From Chryseobacterium nepalense (lineage in GTDB: Bacteria > Bacteroidota > Bacteroidia > Flavobacteriales > Weeksellaceae): a stretch of DNA of 64,000 nt. The DNA is taken from the NCBI RefSeq assembly GCF_023195755.1, contig NZ_CP096203.1:2418001-2482000 (forward strand), in the 5' to 3' direction. Positions 17,020 through 24,317 of this stretch are shown here, piece by piece. Positions within the stretch are counted from its first letter, which is position 1. Each line of letters starts with the position of its first letter. The notes under the pieces are model-generated. The model was not told where the DNA came from. It was given only the letters and a program-made list of their open reading frames with translations, and searched no databases. The translations under genes and the position numbers were made by a program.

Positions 17020-17270
17020 CCATAGAAATCAGTGAGAAACAAAACATTAAAACAAACAGACAAAAACAAATTTACAAAACTGATTTCAAAAATCACCAGA
17101 TAAAACGGAAGAAAACTCCGGGTTGGGAAGCAGATGTTTCTCTTCCGTTTTTGAAGGTTCACTTCCCAAAAAATTTAAGAAGCGCTTCGAAATTTTTACC
17201 GTGTAACACTGTCTGCGATCGGTTTCGCAGGGAAGAACACGAATGCTTTAACAATTAAATTTTTTGACAC
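17020..17270 (+). promoter_or_regulatory. Highly structured 5' leader or small RNA upstream of the exported peptide
   Basis: Four pairings are visible in 130 nt. Stem A is 17102-17112 with 17141-17151: 11 bp perfect, followed by a T-run to 17152. Stem B is 17123-17130 in the loop of A with 17162-17169, 8 bp, forming an H-type pseudoknot or an alternative to A. Hairpin C is 17179-17188 inside an AAAAATTT/AAATTTTT clamp (17169-17197). Hairpin D is 17213-17218 with 17225-17230, 6 bp. Stem A followed by T's could end a transcript of about 125 nt, with B as the antiterminating partner. No known riboswitch or RNA family is recognised. Confidence 0.5.
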
Positions 17271-17507
17271 ATGTTACAATTCATATTAATGCTATTAGGT
17301 TTAGCATTCGGACACCATAATGCCCATACAGCAAAATGCAACGACGATAATAACGGACAACCAATCACGCAATATTCTCCCACTGATGGAACAGACCCAG
17401 GTACAGGAACTGATCCGGGAACGGGAACAGGAACAGGAGAAGATGGAACAGGCGGTCCAGTAGGAGGAAATACAGGACAAACTCCACCTCCATTCACACA
17501 TCCATAA
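17271..17507 (+). CDS. Small exported Gly/Thr-rich peptide, unknown
   Basis: 78 residues. A hydrophobic start (MLQFILMLLGLAFG) is followed by HHNAHTAKC and a low-complexity tail of Gly, Thr, Asp and Pro (repeats of DPGTGT). The N-terminus looks like a short signal peptide or membrane anchor; Cys23 could be part of a weak lipobox. The opposite strand also has an open frame here (Pro/Val-rich), an artefact of the repeat composition. Support for the plus strand: a promoter and leader in front, a clean terminator after the stop, and a histidine kinase gene directly downstream. Function unknown; a secreted signal or wall-linked peptide sensed by the kinase is speculation. Confidence 0.55.
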   Translation: MLQFILMLLGLAFGHHNAHTAKCNDDNNGQPITQYSPTDGTDPGTGTDPGTGTGTGEDGTGGPVGGNTGQTPPPFTHP

Positions 17508-17518
17508 TTTTTTTATTA

Positions 17519-17546
17519 GGACAGATTGCATAAATCTGTCCTTTTT
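17519..17546 (+). terminator. Intrinsic terminator after the small-peptide gene
   Basis: AGGACAGATT (17519-17528) pairs with AATCTGTCCT (17533-17542) and is followed by TTTT. It separates the peptide gene from the kinase gene, which has its own promoter. Confidence 0.75.
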
Positions 17547-17555
17547 GTTACTTTG
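17526..17555 (+). promoter_or_regulatory. Promoter for the histidine kinase/response regulator pair
   Basis: TTG at 17526-17528, 20 nt, then TACTTTG at 17549-17555. The start codon at 17575 follows closely. The -33 box overlaps the terminator stem, so the preceding transcript's hairpin and this promoter share DNA. Confidence 0.55.
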
Positions 17556-17574
17556 CACTGAAAACTAATCTACT

Positions 17575-19239
17575 ATGAAAAAAATAATACTAATCATATT
17601 ATGTTTGTTTATAAATTCTTGTAAAAAAGAAAATAGCATTCAAAATAATTCTTCCATTCTTACAACCAATCCGTTTCTTGAAAAAGCAAAACTATTTCGA
17701 AGCAAAAAATTATCAGATTCAGCCTTTATATATTTCAATTTAGGTAAAAATTCATTTTTAGAAAATAATGATTCTTTGGGAGCAGGGCGTGCGTTAGTAA
17801 ATATGGCAATTATCCAGACGGATAATGGAGATTTTTTAGGAGGAATTGAAACTTCTTTAGAAGCACAAAAATACATCAAACAAAAACAGGACATCAATGT
17901 TTTAAAAACTTTAGCATCAAATTATAACAATTTGGGTATCGCTTCTAATTATCTTAAAAATTATGATCAGTCTGTAAAATATTACAATGAAGCAATAAAA
18001 AATGCCGTTGATAAAGAAAACAAATATGTTTATTACAATAATATTGGCGATATATTAACCACTCAGGGAAAATATAAGGAAGCAATACCATATTTAGAAA
18101 AAGCTATACTGGCAGATAGTATTATCAATCATGCAAGAGCATTAAACAATCTTGCAAAAGCAAAATATCTTTTAAATAAAAACTATAACCCTGTTCCTGA
18201 ATTTTACCAAGCATTAGAAATAAGAAAAAAAATAAATGATGGAGAAGGTCAAAACTCCAGCTATGAAACCTTGTCCACCTATTATTTAGATAAGGATAAA
18301 ACACGTTCTCTAAATTTTGCCAAAATGATGCTTAAGGCTGCTACTAATAATAAAAGTCCTGATGATCAAATGTTAGCATTGCAGAGAATTATTTCATTAG
18401 AACCGGCTACTTATTTGAAAAACTTTAACCGATTAAATACTATTAGTGACAATATTCAAACTGAAAGAAATCGGAATAAAAACCAATTTGCTATTGTAAG
18501 ATATGACTTGGAGGGTGAACGAGCAAAAAATCAGACTTTAAAAGCAGAAAGGGCGCAACAAGACAACCAAATTCTTCTTCTTTTGATGGCTTTAGTTCTA
18601 TCATTTGCTATTATTATATGGTTCAGGAAAAGACAAATACGTTTAAAACAAGAAAAAGAACTCGAAATCAAAAACACGCAGCTCAAAATGTCTAAAAAAG
18701 TGCATGATGTAGTGGCGAACGGTATCTATCAGGTGATGACGAAAATTGAAAATCAGGAACATTTCGATAAAGTAAAAGCCCTGGACGAGCTGGAATTCGT
18801 GTATGAAAAGTCGAGAGATATTTCTTACGAAAAAAGTGATGATTCAACTGAGGAGAAAAACTTCAGCGAGAAAATATCGGAGCTGATCGGTTCTTTTAAA
18901 AATGAATCTGTTAATACCTACATTGCCGGAAACGAGAAGAGCCTTTGGGAAAATATAAGCAAGAATACAGAGAATGAGGTATATCAGATCATTCGTGAAC
19001 TTCTTGTGAATATGAGAAAGCACAGCGGCGCAAGCATCGTTTCTTTCAGGTTTGAAAAAAAAGAAGATGTGATCAGCATAAGCTATTCGGACAACGGAAT
19101 CGGAATTTCTGGTGATGTATTATATAAAAATGGCCTCTCTTCTACGGTTTCCCGTATAGAAAGTATTCATGGAGCAATTATTTTTGACACGAAAACTGAA
19201 AAGGGACTGAAGATCAATATCTCATTTCCCGTTTCTTAA
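17575..19239 (+). CDS. TPR-containing histidine kinase, lipoprotein-type N-terminus
   Basis: 554 residues. Lipobox-like LCLFINSC places Cys16 as a possible lipidation site. Tetratricopeptide repeats follow (about 35-260, for example YNNLGIASNYLKNYDQSVKYYNEA), then a coiled segment and one membrane helix (about 333-350). The kinase core has the H-box KKVHDVVANG with His377, N-box RELLVNMRKHSG with Asn479, and G-box SDNGIG (506-510). This is the HPK7-like class paired with NarL/LuxR-type regulators. The sensor is periplasmic and peptide or protein ligands are plausible for TPRs. The first two thirds are clearly more AT-rich than the kinase core, hinting at a swapped sensor. Its regulator starts 15 nt downstream. 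Confidence 0.92.
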   Translation: MKKIILIILCLFINSCKKENSIQNNSSILTTNPFLEKAKLFRSKKLSDSAFIYFNLGKNSFLENNDSLGAGRALVNMAIIQTDNGDFLGGIETSLEAQKYIKQKQDINVLKTLASNYNNLGIASNYLKNYDQSVKYYNEAIKNAVDKENKYVYYNNIGDILTTQGKYKEAIPYLEKAILADSIINHARALNNLAKAKYLLNKNYNPVPEFYQALEIRKKINDGEGQNSSYETLSTYYLDKDKTRSLNFAKMMLKAATNNKSPDDQMLALQRIISLEPATYLKNFNRLNTISDNIQTERNRNKNQFAIVRYDLEGERAKNQTLKAERAQQDNQILLLLMALVLSFAIIIWFRKRQIRLKQEKELEIKNTQLKMSKKVHDVVANGIYQVMTKIENQEHFDKVKALDELEFVYEKSRDISYEKSDDSTEEKNFSEKISELIGSFKNESVNTYIAGNEKSLWENISKNTENEVYQIIRELLVNMRKHSGASIVSFRFEKKEDVISISYSDNGIGISGDVLYKNGLSSTVSRIESIHGAIIFDTKTEKGLKINISFPVS

Positions 19240-19254
19240 AAAAAAACTAAAACA

Positions 19255-19920
19255 ATGTTCAAAAAAATTTTAATTGCGGAAGACCATGAAAGCATCAATA
19301 TTTCCGTACAGAAAACGTTGGAGGATCTCAATATTCCGAATGTAGACTACGTATATTATTGTGATGATGCGTTGGCAAAAATTCAGAAATCCATACGCGA
19401 ACAACAGCCTTATGACCTTTTGATCACGGATCTTTATTATGAAGAAGATCATCATCCCCAACAGATCAAAGACGGAAGAGAACTGATTGAGAAAATCAGG
19501 GAAATTCAGCCTTCATTAAAGATCATCGTATTTTCTGCCGAACACAAATCCGGAATTATTGATTCTCTTTTTAAAGATTATCACATCAACGGTTATGTCC
19601 GTAAAGCACGAAATGATTCCAAGGAGCTTAAAAAATCCATCGCTTCGGTGTATATCAATGAAAATTATTTGTCGCTTGATCTGAAGCAGGATGTTAAAAA
19701 GCTGAACAGTTATGAGTTTTCCGCATATGATATTGCACTGGTTTCGCTTCTTTCAAAAGGAATTCTCCAAAAAAACATTCCGACACACCTTCAGGAAAAA
19801 AATATTAAGCCCAACAGCCTGAGCAGTGTTGAGAAAAAACTTAACGGTCTGAAGGAAGATCTGGAAGTCACCAGCAATGAGCAGCTCGTAGCCTTTTGTA
19901 AGGATATCGGGATTATTTAA
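19255..19920 (+). CDS. Response regulator with divergent LuxR-like output domain
   Basis: 221 residues. The receiver domain (1-125) has the acidic pocket Glu9-Asp10, phosphoacceptor Asp59 (LLITDLYY), Ser94 (IIVFSAEH) and Lys116 (GYVRKARND): all switch residues are present. The output domain (about 150-221) runs SAYDIALVSLLSKGILQKNIPTHL and SLSSVEKKLNGLKEDL, a diverged LuxR/NarL helix-turn-helix pattern ending with NEQLVAFCKDIGI. It is cotranscribed with the kinase gene. The repeated TACGG palindromes at 16931 and 19993 are natural candidate targets, by inference from position. Confidence 0.92.
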   Translation: MFKKILIAEDHESINISVQKTLEDLNIPNVDYVYYCDDALAKIQKSIREQQPYDLLITDLYYEEDHHPQQIKDGRELIEKIREIQPSLKIIVFSAEHKSGIIDSLFKDYHINGYVRKARNDSKELKKSIASVYINENYLSLDLKQDVKKLNSYEFSAYDIALVSLLSKGILQKNIPTHLQEKNIKPNSLSSVEKKLNGLKEDLEVTSNEQLVAFCKDIGII

Positions 19921-19950
19921 ATCATTTTTTTGCACCCATTTTTAATGAAG

Positions 19951-19980
19951 CCTTTCAATTTTTTTGAAAGGTTTTTTCTT
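19951..19980 (+). terminator. Intrinsic terminator after the response regulator
   Basis: CCTTTCAA (19951-19958) pairs with TTGAAAGG (19964-19971), a 5-nt T loop, then a run of six T's. Confidence 0.8.
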
Positions 19981-19992
19981 TTTTTCCGGTTT

Positions 19993-20006
19993 TACGGATT
20001 CCCGTA
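19993..20006. promoter_or_regulatory. Palindrome TACGG-N4-CCGTA, copy 2
   Basis: TACGG ATTC CCGTA, extended by one more pair to TTACGG/CCGTAA (19992-20007). It has the same half-sites and spacer as 16931-16944 and lies 22 bp before the -7 box at 20029-20036 of the nine-gene operon, a position suited to an activator. Confidence 0.55.
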
Positions 20007-20028
20007 AGGTTTGGTTTTGAAAGGGTTA

Positions 20029-20036
20029 TACTTTTG
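20029..20036 (+). promoter_or_regulatory. -7 box TACTTTTG of the nine-gene operon
   Basis: A perfect TAnnTTTG match 30 nt before the ATG at 20067. A TTTG at 20010-20013 is 15 nt away, shorter than the usual 19, which would suit an activator-dependent promoter. Confidence 0.55.
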
Positions 20037-20066
20037 GAATGTTAAACAAATAAATACATTATTATC

Positions 20067-20273
20067 ATGAAAAAGTATTACGTCAACAAAAAAGCACAAA
20101 GTAATGGTGATCATGAAGTGCATCATGAAAATTGCACCTTTCTTCCTTCTTTAGAAAACAGAAAATATCTCGGCCTATTTTCATCTTGTGATGATGCTGT
20201 TAAAGAAGCAAAGAAAGATTATTCAAAAGCAAACGGTTGTTATTACTGTTCAACATCCTGTCATACAAGCTAA
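20067..20273 (+). CDS. Cys/His-rich mini-protein, probable zinc binder
   Basis: 68 residues, no signal peptide. Potential metal ligands are His16, His19, His20, Cys23, Cys41, Cys58, Cys61, Cys65 and His66, arranged as HEVHHENC near the N-terminus and CYYCSTSCH at the C-terminus. I recognise it as a small conserved protein type in Bacteroidetes but cannot name a family. It is the first gene of a co-directional run and ends 9 nt before the YegP-like gene, the usual sign of an operon. Cytoplasmic metal-binding protein is the best description; function unknown. Confidence 0.75.
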   Translation: MKKYYVNKKAQSNGDHEVHHENCTFLPSLENRKYLGLFSSCDDAVKEAKKDYSKANGCYYCSTSCHTS

Positions 20274-20282
20274 AATATAACC

Positions 20283-20615
20283 ATGGGAAAATTTATTATC
20301 ACTCAGAGAATCAACAAAGAGTATCATTTTAACCTAAAAGCCGGAAACGGTGAAATTATTTTGACTAGCGAAGGCTACGTTCAGAAAGCATCCTGCCAGA
20401 AAGGAATCGAATCGGTAAAAGTAAATTCTCAGGATGATTCCAAATATGACCGAAGAGTGGCCGTGAACGGAAAAGATTATTTTGTTCTAAAAGCAAGGAA
20501 TGGCGAGATTATCGGAAAAAGCCCGCTGTATTCCTCGAAATCAGGAATGGAAAACGGAATTGCTTCTGTAAAATTCAATGCTCCCACCGCAGCTATTGTA
20601 GATGAAACCCTTTAA
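20283..20615 (+). CDS. YegP-family protein with two DUF1508 repeats
   Basis: 110 residues with two copies of the DUF1508 unit. The first is YHFNLKAGNGEIILTSEGY..KASCQKGIESVK; the second is YFVLKARNGEIIGKSPLYSSKSGMENGIASVK. The pattern F-x-L-K-A-x-N-G-E-I-I-x-x-S is characteristic. Members are small cytoplasmic alpha/beta proteins of unknown biochemical role, widespread in proteobacteria and Bacteroidetes. Length fits the tandem form. Second gene of the operon. Confidence 0.9.
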   Translation: MGKFIITQRINKEYHFNLKAGNGEIILTSEGYVQKASCQKGIESVKVNSQDDSKYDRRVAVNGKDYFVLKARNGEIIGKSPLYSSKSGMENGIASVKFNAPTAAIVDETL

Positions 20616-20625
20616 TACTAATTCT

Positions 20626-21696
20626 ATGGATCTTAAAATTAAACTTGAACAGCTTCATCAGAAAGTGATCGGTCTGAAAGATCAGATCGGAACTGAAGAA
20701 GCTACAAAAAATGCTTTCGTCATGCCTTTCATACAGATATTAGGGTATGATATTTTTAATCCGACAGAAGTTGTGCCCGAACACGTGTGCGATATCGGAA
20801 CCAAAAAAGGAGAAAAAGTTGATTACGTAATCCGCAACAATGATGAGCCGATTTTCATTATAGAATGCAAACACTGGAAAGAAAGCGCCGACGCTCACAA
20901 TTCTCAACTGCACAGGTATTATCACGTTTCCAAAACAAGATTTGGTGTATTGACCAACGGAATTGTTTACAACTTCTATACGGATCTTGAAAAACCCAAT
21001 ATCATGGATGAAAAGCCTTTTTTCACGATTAATATTGAAGATCTGAAAGACAGCTCCATCAAAATCCTGGAGAAGTTTACCAAAAAAGATTATAACCTGG
21101 AAAGTATTCTGGATTCTGCCGAAGCTTTAAAATACATCAAAGCCATCAGGAAAGAATTTGAAAAAGAAATTGAAAATCCTACCGATGAAATGGTAAAACT
21201 CTTGGTCGGTCGTTTTTTCGAAAAACCATTAACCGCCAACAGAATGGTTTCTTTTAAGGAATATGCAAAAAAAGCATTAGCAACATCAATTAATGAATCC
21301 ATCAGTTTCCGTTTGAAATCGGCATTGAGCATTAATGAGCAGATTGAGAAAAAAGAAGAAGAGGTAAAAACTTCCCAGCCGATTGACAGCAATAACGATT
21401 CTAAAATTGTAACCACAGAAGAAGAGCTGGAAGGCTTTCAGATTGTAAAAGCAATCTTAAGAGAAAAAATTCCTTCTTCGCGCATTGCGTACAGAGATAC
21501 CCTCTCCTATTTCGGGATTTTACTGGATGACAACAACCGAAAGCCGCTGTGCAGGCTACATTTCAACACAACAAACAAATATCTGGAAACATTCCATAAC
21601 GGAAAGGAAGCAGGAGAAAAAATTTTATTGAATACTCTTGATGAGATTTATAACTACAGAAATCAGCTTCATCAGACTTTAGAAAATTATAATTAA
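20626..21696 (+). CDS. Solitary PD-(D/E)XK restriction-endonuclease-like protein (HsdR N-terminal type)
   Basis: From the ATG at 20626 (MDLKIKLEQL) 356 residues; an ATG at 20602 would add eight codons and overlap the previous gene. The nuclease core is EATKNAFVMPFIQILGYD, then VDYVIRNNDEPIFIIECKHW, giving Asp66, Glu80 and Lys82 of the PD-(D/E)XK site. HsdR_N-type domains of this form occur in type I restriction subunits and in orphan proteins. There is no helicase motor or methyltransferase here. The C-terminal domain (about 265-356) has EELEGFQIVKAILREKI and RLHFNT, similar to orphan proteins of this class. Third gene of the operon. Confidence 0.88.
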   Translation: MDLKIKLEQLHQKVIGLKDQIGTEEATKNAFVMPFIQILGYDIFNPTEVVPEHVCDIGTKKGEKVDYVIRNNDEPIFIIECKHWKESADAHNSQLHRYYHVSKTRFGVLTNGIVYNFYTDLEKPNIMDEKPFFTINIEDLKDSSIKILEKFTKKDYNLESILDSAEALKYIKAIRKEFEKEIENPTDEMVKLLVGRFFEKPLTANRMVSFKEYAKKALATSINESISFRLKSALSINEQIEKKEEEVKTSQPIDSNNDSKIVTTEEELEGFQIVKAILREKIPSSRIAYRDTLSYFGILLDDNNRKPLCRLHFNTTNKYLETFHNGKEAGEKILLNTLDEIYNYRNQLHQTLENYN

Positions 21697-21709
21697 AAAT
21701 AAATTAACC

Positions 21710-22978
21710 ATGAAAACTTTTTTACTTATACTTAAAATTTTACGGTGGTTTTTGGGGATTCTGTTTCTCTTAATAGCTTTAGGATTATTGATAGAGCAGG
21801 AAATTGGAGCTTCAACAATAGTATTGATAATGGCAGTATTCATAATTCCTTTAAGTGCACAATTTATTGTTAATAAATTATATCCCAGCTTTGATAGAAC
21901 AAATAGAATTCTACGTTCTATAAATTATTCTGAATACAATACGGTTTTATCTACTTATCAACAAAATGTCTTACTATTAAAAAAGCCATTAAGCGAAAAG
22001 AAAAATATGAAATGTGGAATAAAAATTTATCATCATACTCTATCTTCTATAATTAGCAATTTCCATATCAATGCTCTTGAAGTAAATATTTTAAATGATA
22101 TAAAAAATTATTTCAATTTATCTGATCAGCAAATATATACTGAAAAAAATAAGCTTGCGGAAAAAACATTGAAAAGCCTTATTCAAAAGTGTTATGATGA
22201 TAATAGGCTAACAGATGCAGAAAATCAACAAATAATATCCCTTTCAACATTTCTTCAATTTCCTCGGGACAGAACTGAAGCCATAAAAAATAAAGTTGCT
22301 TTTTCTTTATTTAATAAAATACTGGATGAAAAAATTTCAGCCGAATATCTGTCCCCTATAAAAGAAACTGAGCTCAAACAAATAATAAGAGATTTAAAAA
22401 TTGATCAATACAATATAAAAACATTTATCTCTGAGAGAAAAATCAGAAAATTAAAGCATGCTAAATTACTGTGGAATTTAGACCACGGTATTTTCCCCAT
22501 CATCTATAATCCTCCAATATTATTAAATAGAGATGAAGTTTGTTATATAAATATTAACGCTACACTTATAGAGAATAAAATTGTTCACACAGGTTATTCT
22601 CGTTCCAGTTCGAGCGTATCTTTTAGAATTGCAAAAGGCGTAAATGCCAGAGTAAGAGGAGGAAGGTACCGCCCTGTAAAAGAGAATGTAAGACAAATAT
22701 ATCCCGGAAATTTATTTTTAACAAGCTCAAGATTAATTTTTAATGCAGGAGGAAAAAGCTTTCAAATTCCATTTAATAAATTAATTTCTTACGAAAGACA
22801 GGGATCAAATTTTGAGTTTATCGTTCAGAACAAGAATTATTTGCTACGCCTGAATCACATAGATCATGAAATATTGTCTATTGGTATACGCAGTGCAACC
22901 AGACAATTTAAGGACAGCAACGATCAAATAAAAGCAAAGGCAATGAGAGAAATATCTACAAATGAAATCCTTATATAA
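21710..22978 (+). CDS. Membrane protein with C-terminal GRAM/PH-like domain
   Basis: 422 residues. Two N-terminal helices (about 4-30 and 34-56) anchor it, followed by a helical cytoplasmic middle region with a TerB-like look (DDNRLTDAENQQIISLSTFLQFP, about 165-190). Residues about 290-385 form a bacterial PH/GRAM-like module: YSRSSSSVSFRIAKGVNAR, IYPGNLFLTSSRLIFNAG, FQIPFNKLISYERQ. Base composition is clearly more AT-rich than the genes on either side, suggesting later insertion into the operon. Such modules bind lipids or proteins at the membrane; function here is unknown. It starts 13 nt after the nuclease gene. Confidence 0.75.
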   Translation: MKTFLLILKILRWFLGILFLLIALGLLIEQEIGASTIVLIMAVFIIPLSAQFIVNKLYPSFDRTNRILRSINYSEYNTVLSTYQQNVLLLKKPLSEKKNMKCGIKIYHHTLSSIISNFHINALEVNILNDIKNYFNLSDQQIYTEKNKLAEKTLKSLIQKCYDDNRLTDAENQQIISLSTFLQFPRDRTEAIKNKVAFSLFNKILDEKISAEYLSPIKETELKQIIRDLKIDQYNIKTFISERKIRKLKHAKLLWNLDHGIFPIIYNPPILLNRDEVCYININATLIENKIVHTGYSRSSSSVSFRIAKGVNARVRGGRYRPVKENVRQIYPGNLFLTSSRLIFNAGGKSFQIPFNKLISYERQGSNFEFIVQNKNYLLRLNHIDHEILSIGIRSATRQFKDSNDQIKAKAMREISTNEILI

Positions 22979-23008
22979 TTCTAAGTACTCAATATTAAAT
23001 AACAAACC

Positions 23009-23524
23009 ATGAAAAAACTAATACCCTTCATCATACTCACCTTCAGTTTATTTCTATTGCATTCATGTGTAAAAGCGAATGACAGCATAGGACACGACGG
23101 ACGTTGTACAGGCTCTGCCTATTGTACAGCATGCACCAATTGTTCAAGATGTGGACATTGCGGAAGCGGCGGGACCTGCGGCGTCTGCAGCGGAAGCTCT
23201 TCAGGCAGAAGTACATCTTCCGGAACTCACAAAAAAAGTAAGCCTAAAAAACACAAAACTTCAGGTTCTTATACATCTTCAAAAGCACCATCAAATAAAG
23301 CTCCGAAGGTTGAACTGAATGTAAATATCAATTCCAGCAACAGGTATATCGCAGGAATTAGTGAAACTAAAATTTATGAGAAGCCTTCACTCAAGTCTAA
23401 CGTTGTAACTATCGTTTCCAAAAATGCCAAACTGATCCAGCTTTCAAAGAAAGGCTCATGGATTAAAGTAAAGGTAAAAGCAAACGGAAAGATAGGGTAT
23501 GTATATTCAAAACATGTAAAATAA
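23009..23524 (+). CDS. Cys-rich lipoprotein with bacterial SH3 domain
   Basis: 171 residues. Lipobox Cys20 (LFLLHSC). Residues 33-60 hold eight cysteines in Gly/Ser-rich context (CTACTNCSRCGHCG and CGVC), suggestive of metal binding or disulphides. A Lys/Ser/Thr linker (about 65-100) and a C-terminal SH3b domain (about 112-171) follow: SETKIYEKPSLKSNVVTIV, KGSWIKVKV, GKIGYVYSKHVK. SH3b domains in envelope proteins usually bind peptidoglycan. Probably anchored in the outer or inner membrane facing the periplasm. Fifth gene of the operon. Confidence 0.88.
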   Translation: MKKLIPFIILTFSLFLLHSCVKANDSIGHDGRCTGSAYCTACTNCSRCGHCGSGGTCGVCSGSSSGRSTSSGTHKKSKPKKHKTSGSYTSSKAPSNKAPKVELNVNINSSNRYIAGISETKIYEKPSLKSNVVTIVSKNAKLIQLSKKGSWIKVKVKANGKIGYVYSKHVK

Positions 23525-23538
23525 TTTAACCAACAACC

Positions 23539-23901
23539 ATGAAATACCTCATCATAATTGCTGCCATTCTGTGCTTCATCAGTATTTTCGAATGGCCTTA
23601 CGGATACTATATTTTCCTCAGGATCTTAGTTTCATTTATGGCACTTGTCATTATCGTTAATGAATTCAGAACCAGAAGCTTTTGGCTGATTGCTTTTATG
23701 TTGATCTTTATCATATTCAATCCCATCTTTCCGGTTTATCTTTATCTGAAACCGCTATGGATCATCATTGACTGTATCGTCGGACTTTTATTCCTGTATT
23801 ACTTCTACTCATTAATTCCGAAGAAAAAAAACAAAATAACCGAAACAATTGACACAAAACACGAAGAAATTCCAAAAACAAGAGACAGAATAATTAAATA
23901 A
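23539..23901 (+). CDS. DUF6804-like small membrane protein
   Basis: 120 residues with four hydrophobic helices in the first 95 residues. The pattern FEWPYGYYIFLRILVSFMA, then IFNPIFPVYLYLKPLWIIIDCIVGLLFL, matches my recollection of DUF6804. The last 25 residues are charged and probably cytoplasmic. No catalytic motif. It lies 14 nt after the SH3 lipoprotein gene and 2 nt before the TerB-like gene, so it is certainly in the same transcript. Confidence 0.82.
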   Translation: MKYLIIIAAILCFISIFEWPYGYYIFLRILVSFMALVIIVNEFRTRSFWLIAFMLIFIIFNPIFPVYLYLKPLWIIIDCIVGLLFLYYFYSLIPKKKNKITETIDTKHEEIPKTRDRIIK

Positions 23902-23903
23902 CT

Positions 23904-24314
23904 ATGGAAACCAATCAATTAACTGAAAATTTAAAGGCTCATTTTCTCAGATTATATCAAATGGCAATCTGCGATGACGACTTTAGTCCTTTAGAACTTA
24001 AAATGCTGTATAAAACAGCCGAAGAAAGAGGAATCTCCTCCAAGAAACTGGACGAAATCCTGCTAAACCCTATTAATTCCAAATCATTAATTCCGGAAAC
24101 GATTGAAGAAAAAGTAGAATACCTCTTCGATCTTACCGTCATGATCTGGGCAGACGGAGTTGTTACCGAAAACGAACTATCAGCGCTCAATAAATATGTT
24201 GCCCTTTTCGGCTTTATGGAGGAAAATGTCAAAGATATTGCAGATTATTTTATTGAAGCGGTAAAACAAGGAAAAACCAAACAAGATATTCTTAATGACC
24301 TAAAAAATGAATGA
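23904..24314 (+). CDS. TerB-like tellurite-resistance-type protein
   Basis: 136 residues, all helical. It shows the TerB pattern of two paired-helix units with acidic turns: MAICDDDFSPLELKMLYKTAEERGIS (about 17-42) and VMIWADGVVTENELSALNKYVALFGF (about 75-100). The D-G/D-F-x-x-x-E-L turns bind metal in TerB. TerB proteins are linked to membrane-associated stress and phage-defence complexes with vWA (TerY/TerD-type) partners. A vWA-like lipoprotein two genes downstream fits that theme. The stop overlaps nothing; the next gene starts 3 nt later. Confidence 0.85.
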   Translation: METNQLTENLKAHFLRLYQMAICDDDFSPLELKMLYKTAEERGISSKKLDEILLNPINSKSLIPETIEEKVEYLFDLTVMIWADGVVTENELSALNKYVALFGFMEENVKDIADYFIEAVKQGKTKQDILNDLKNE

Positions 24315-24317
24315 CTT

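Noticed and set aside
17179..17197. Independent terminator hairpin in the leader
   Set aside because: The stem is only GAAG/CTTC with an AT clamp; kept as part of the folded leader.
17255..17497. Pro/Val-rich open frame on the minus strand opposite the small-peptide gene
   Set aside because: It is the complement of the GT-repeat; it has no promoter, and the plus-strand gene has promoter, terminator and signal-peptide character.
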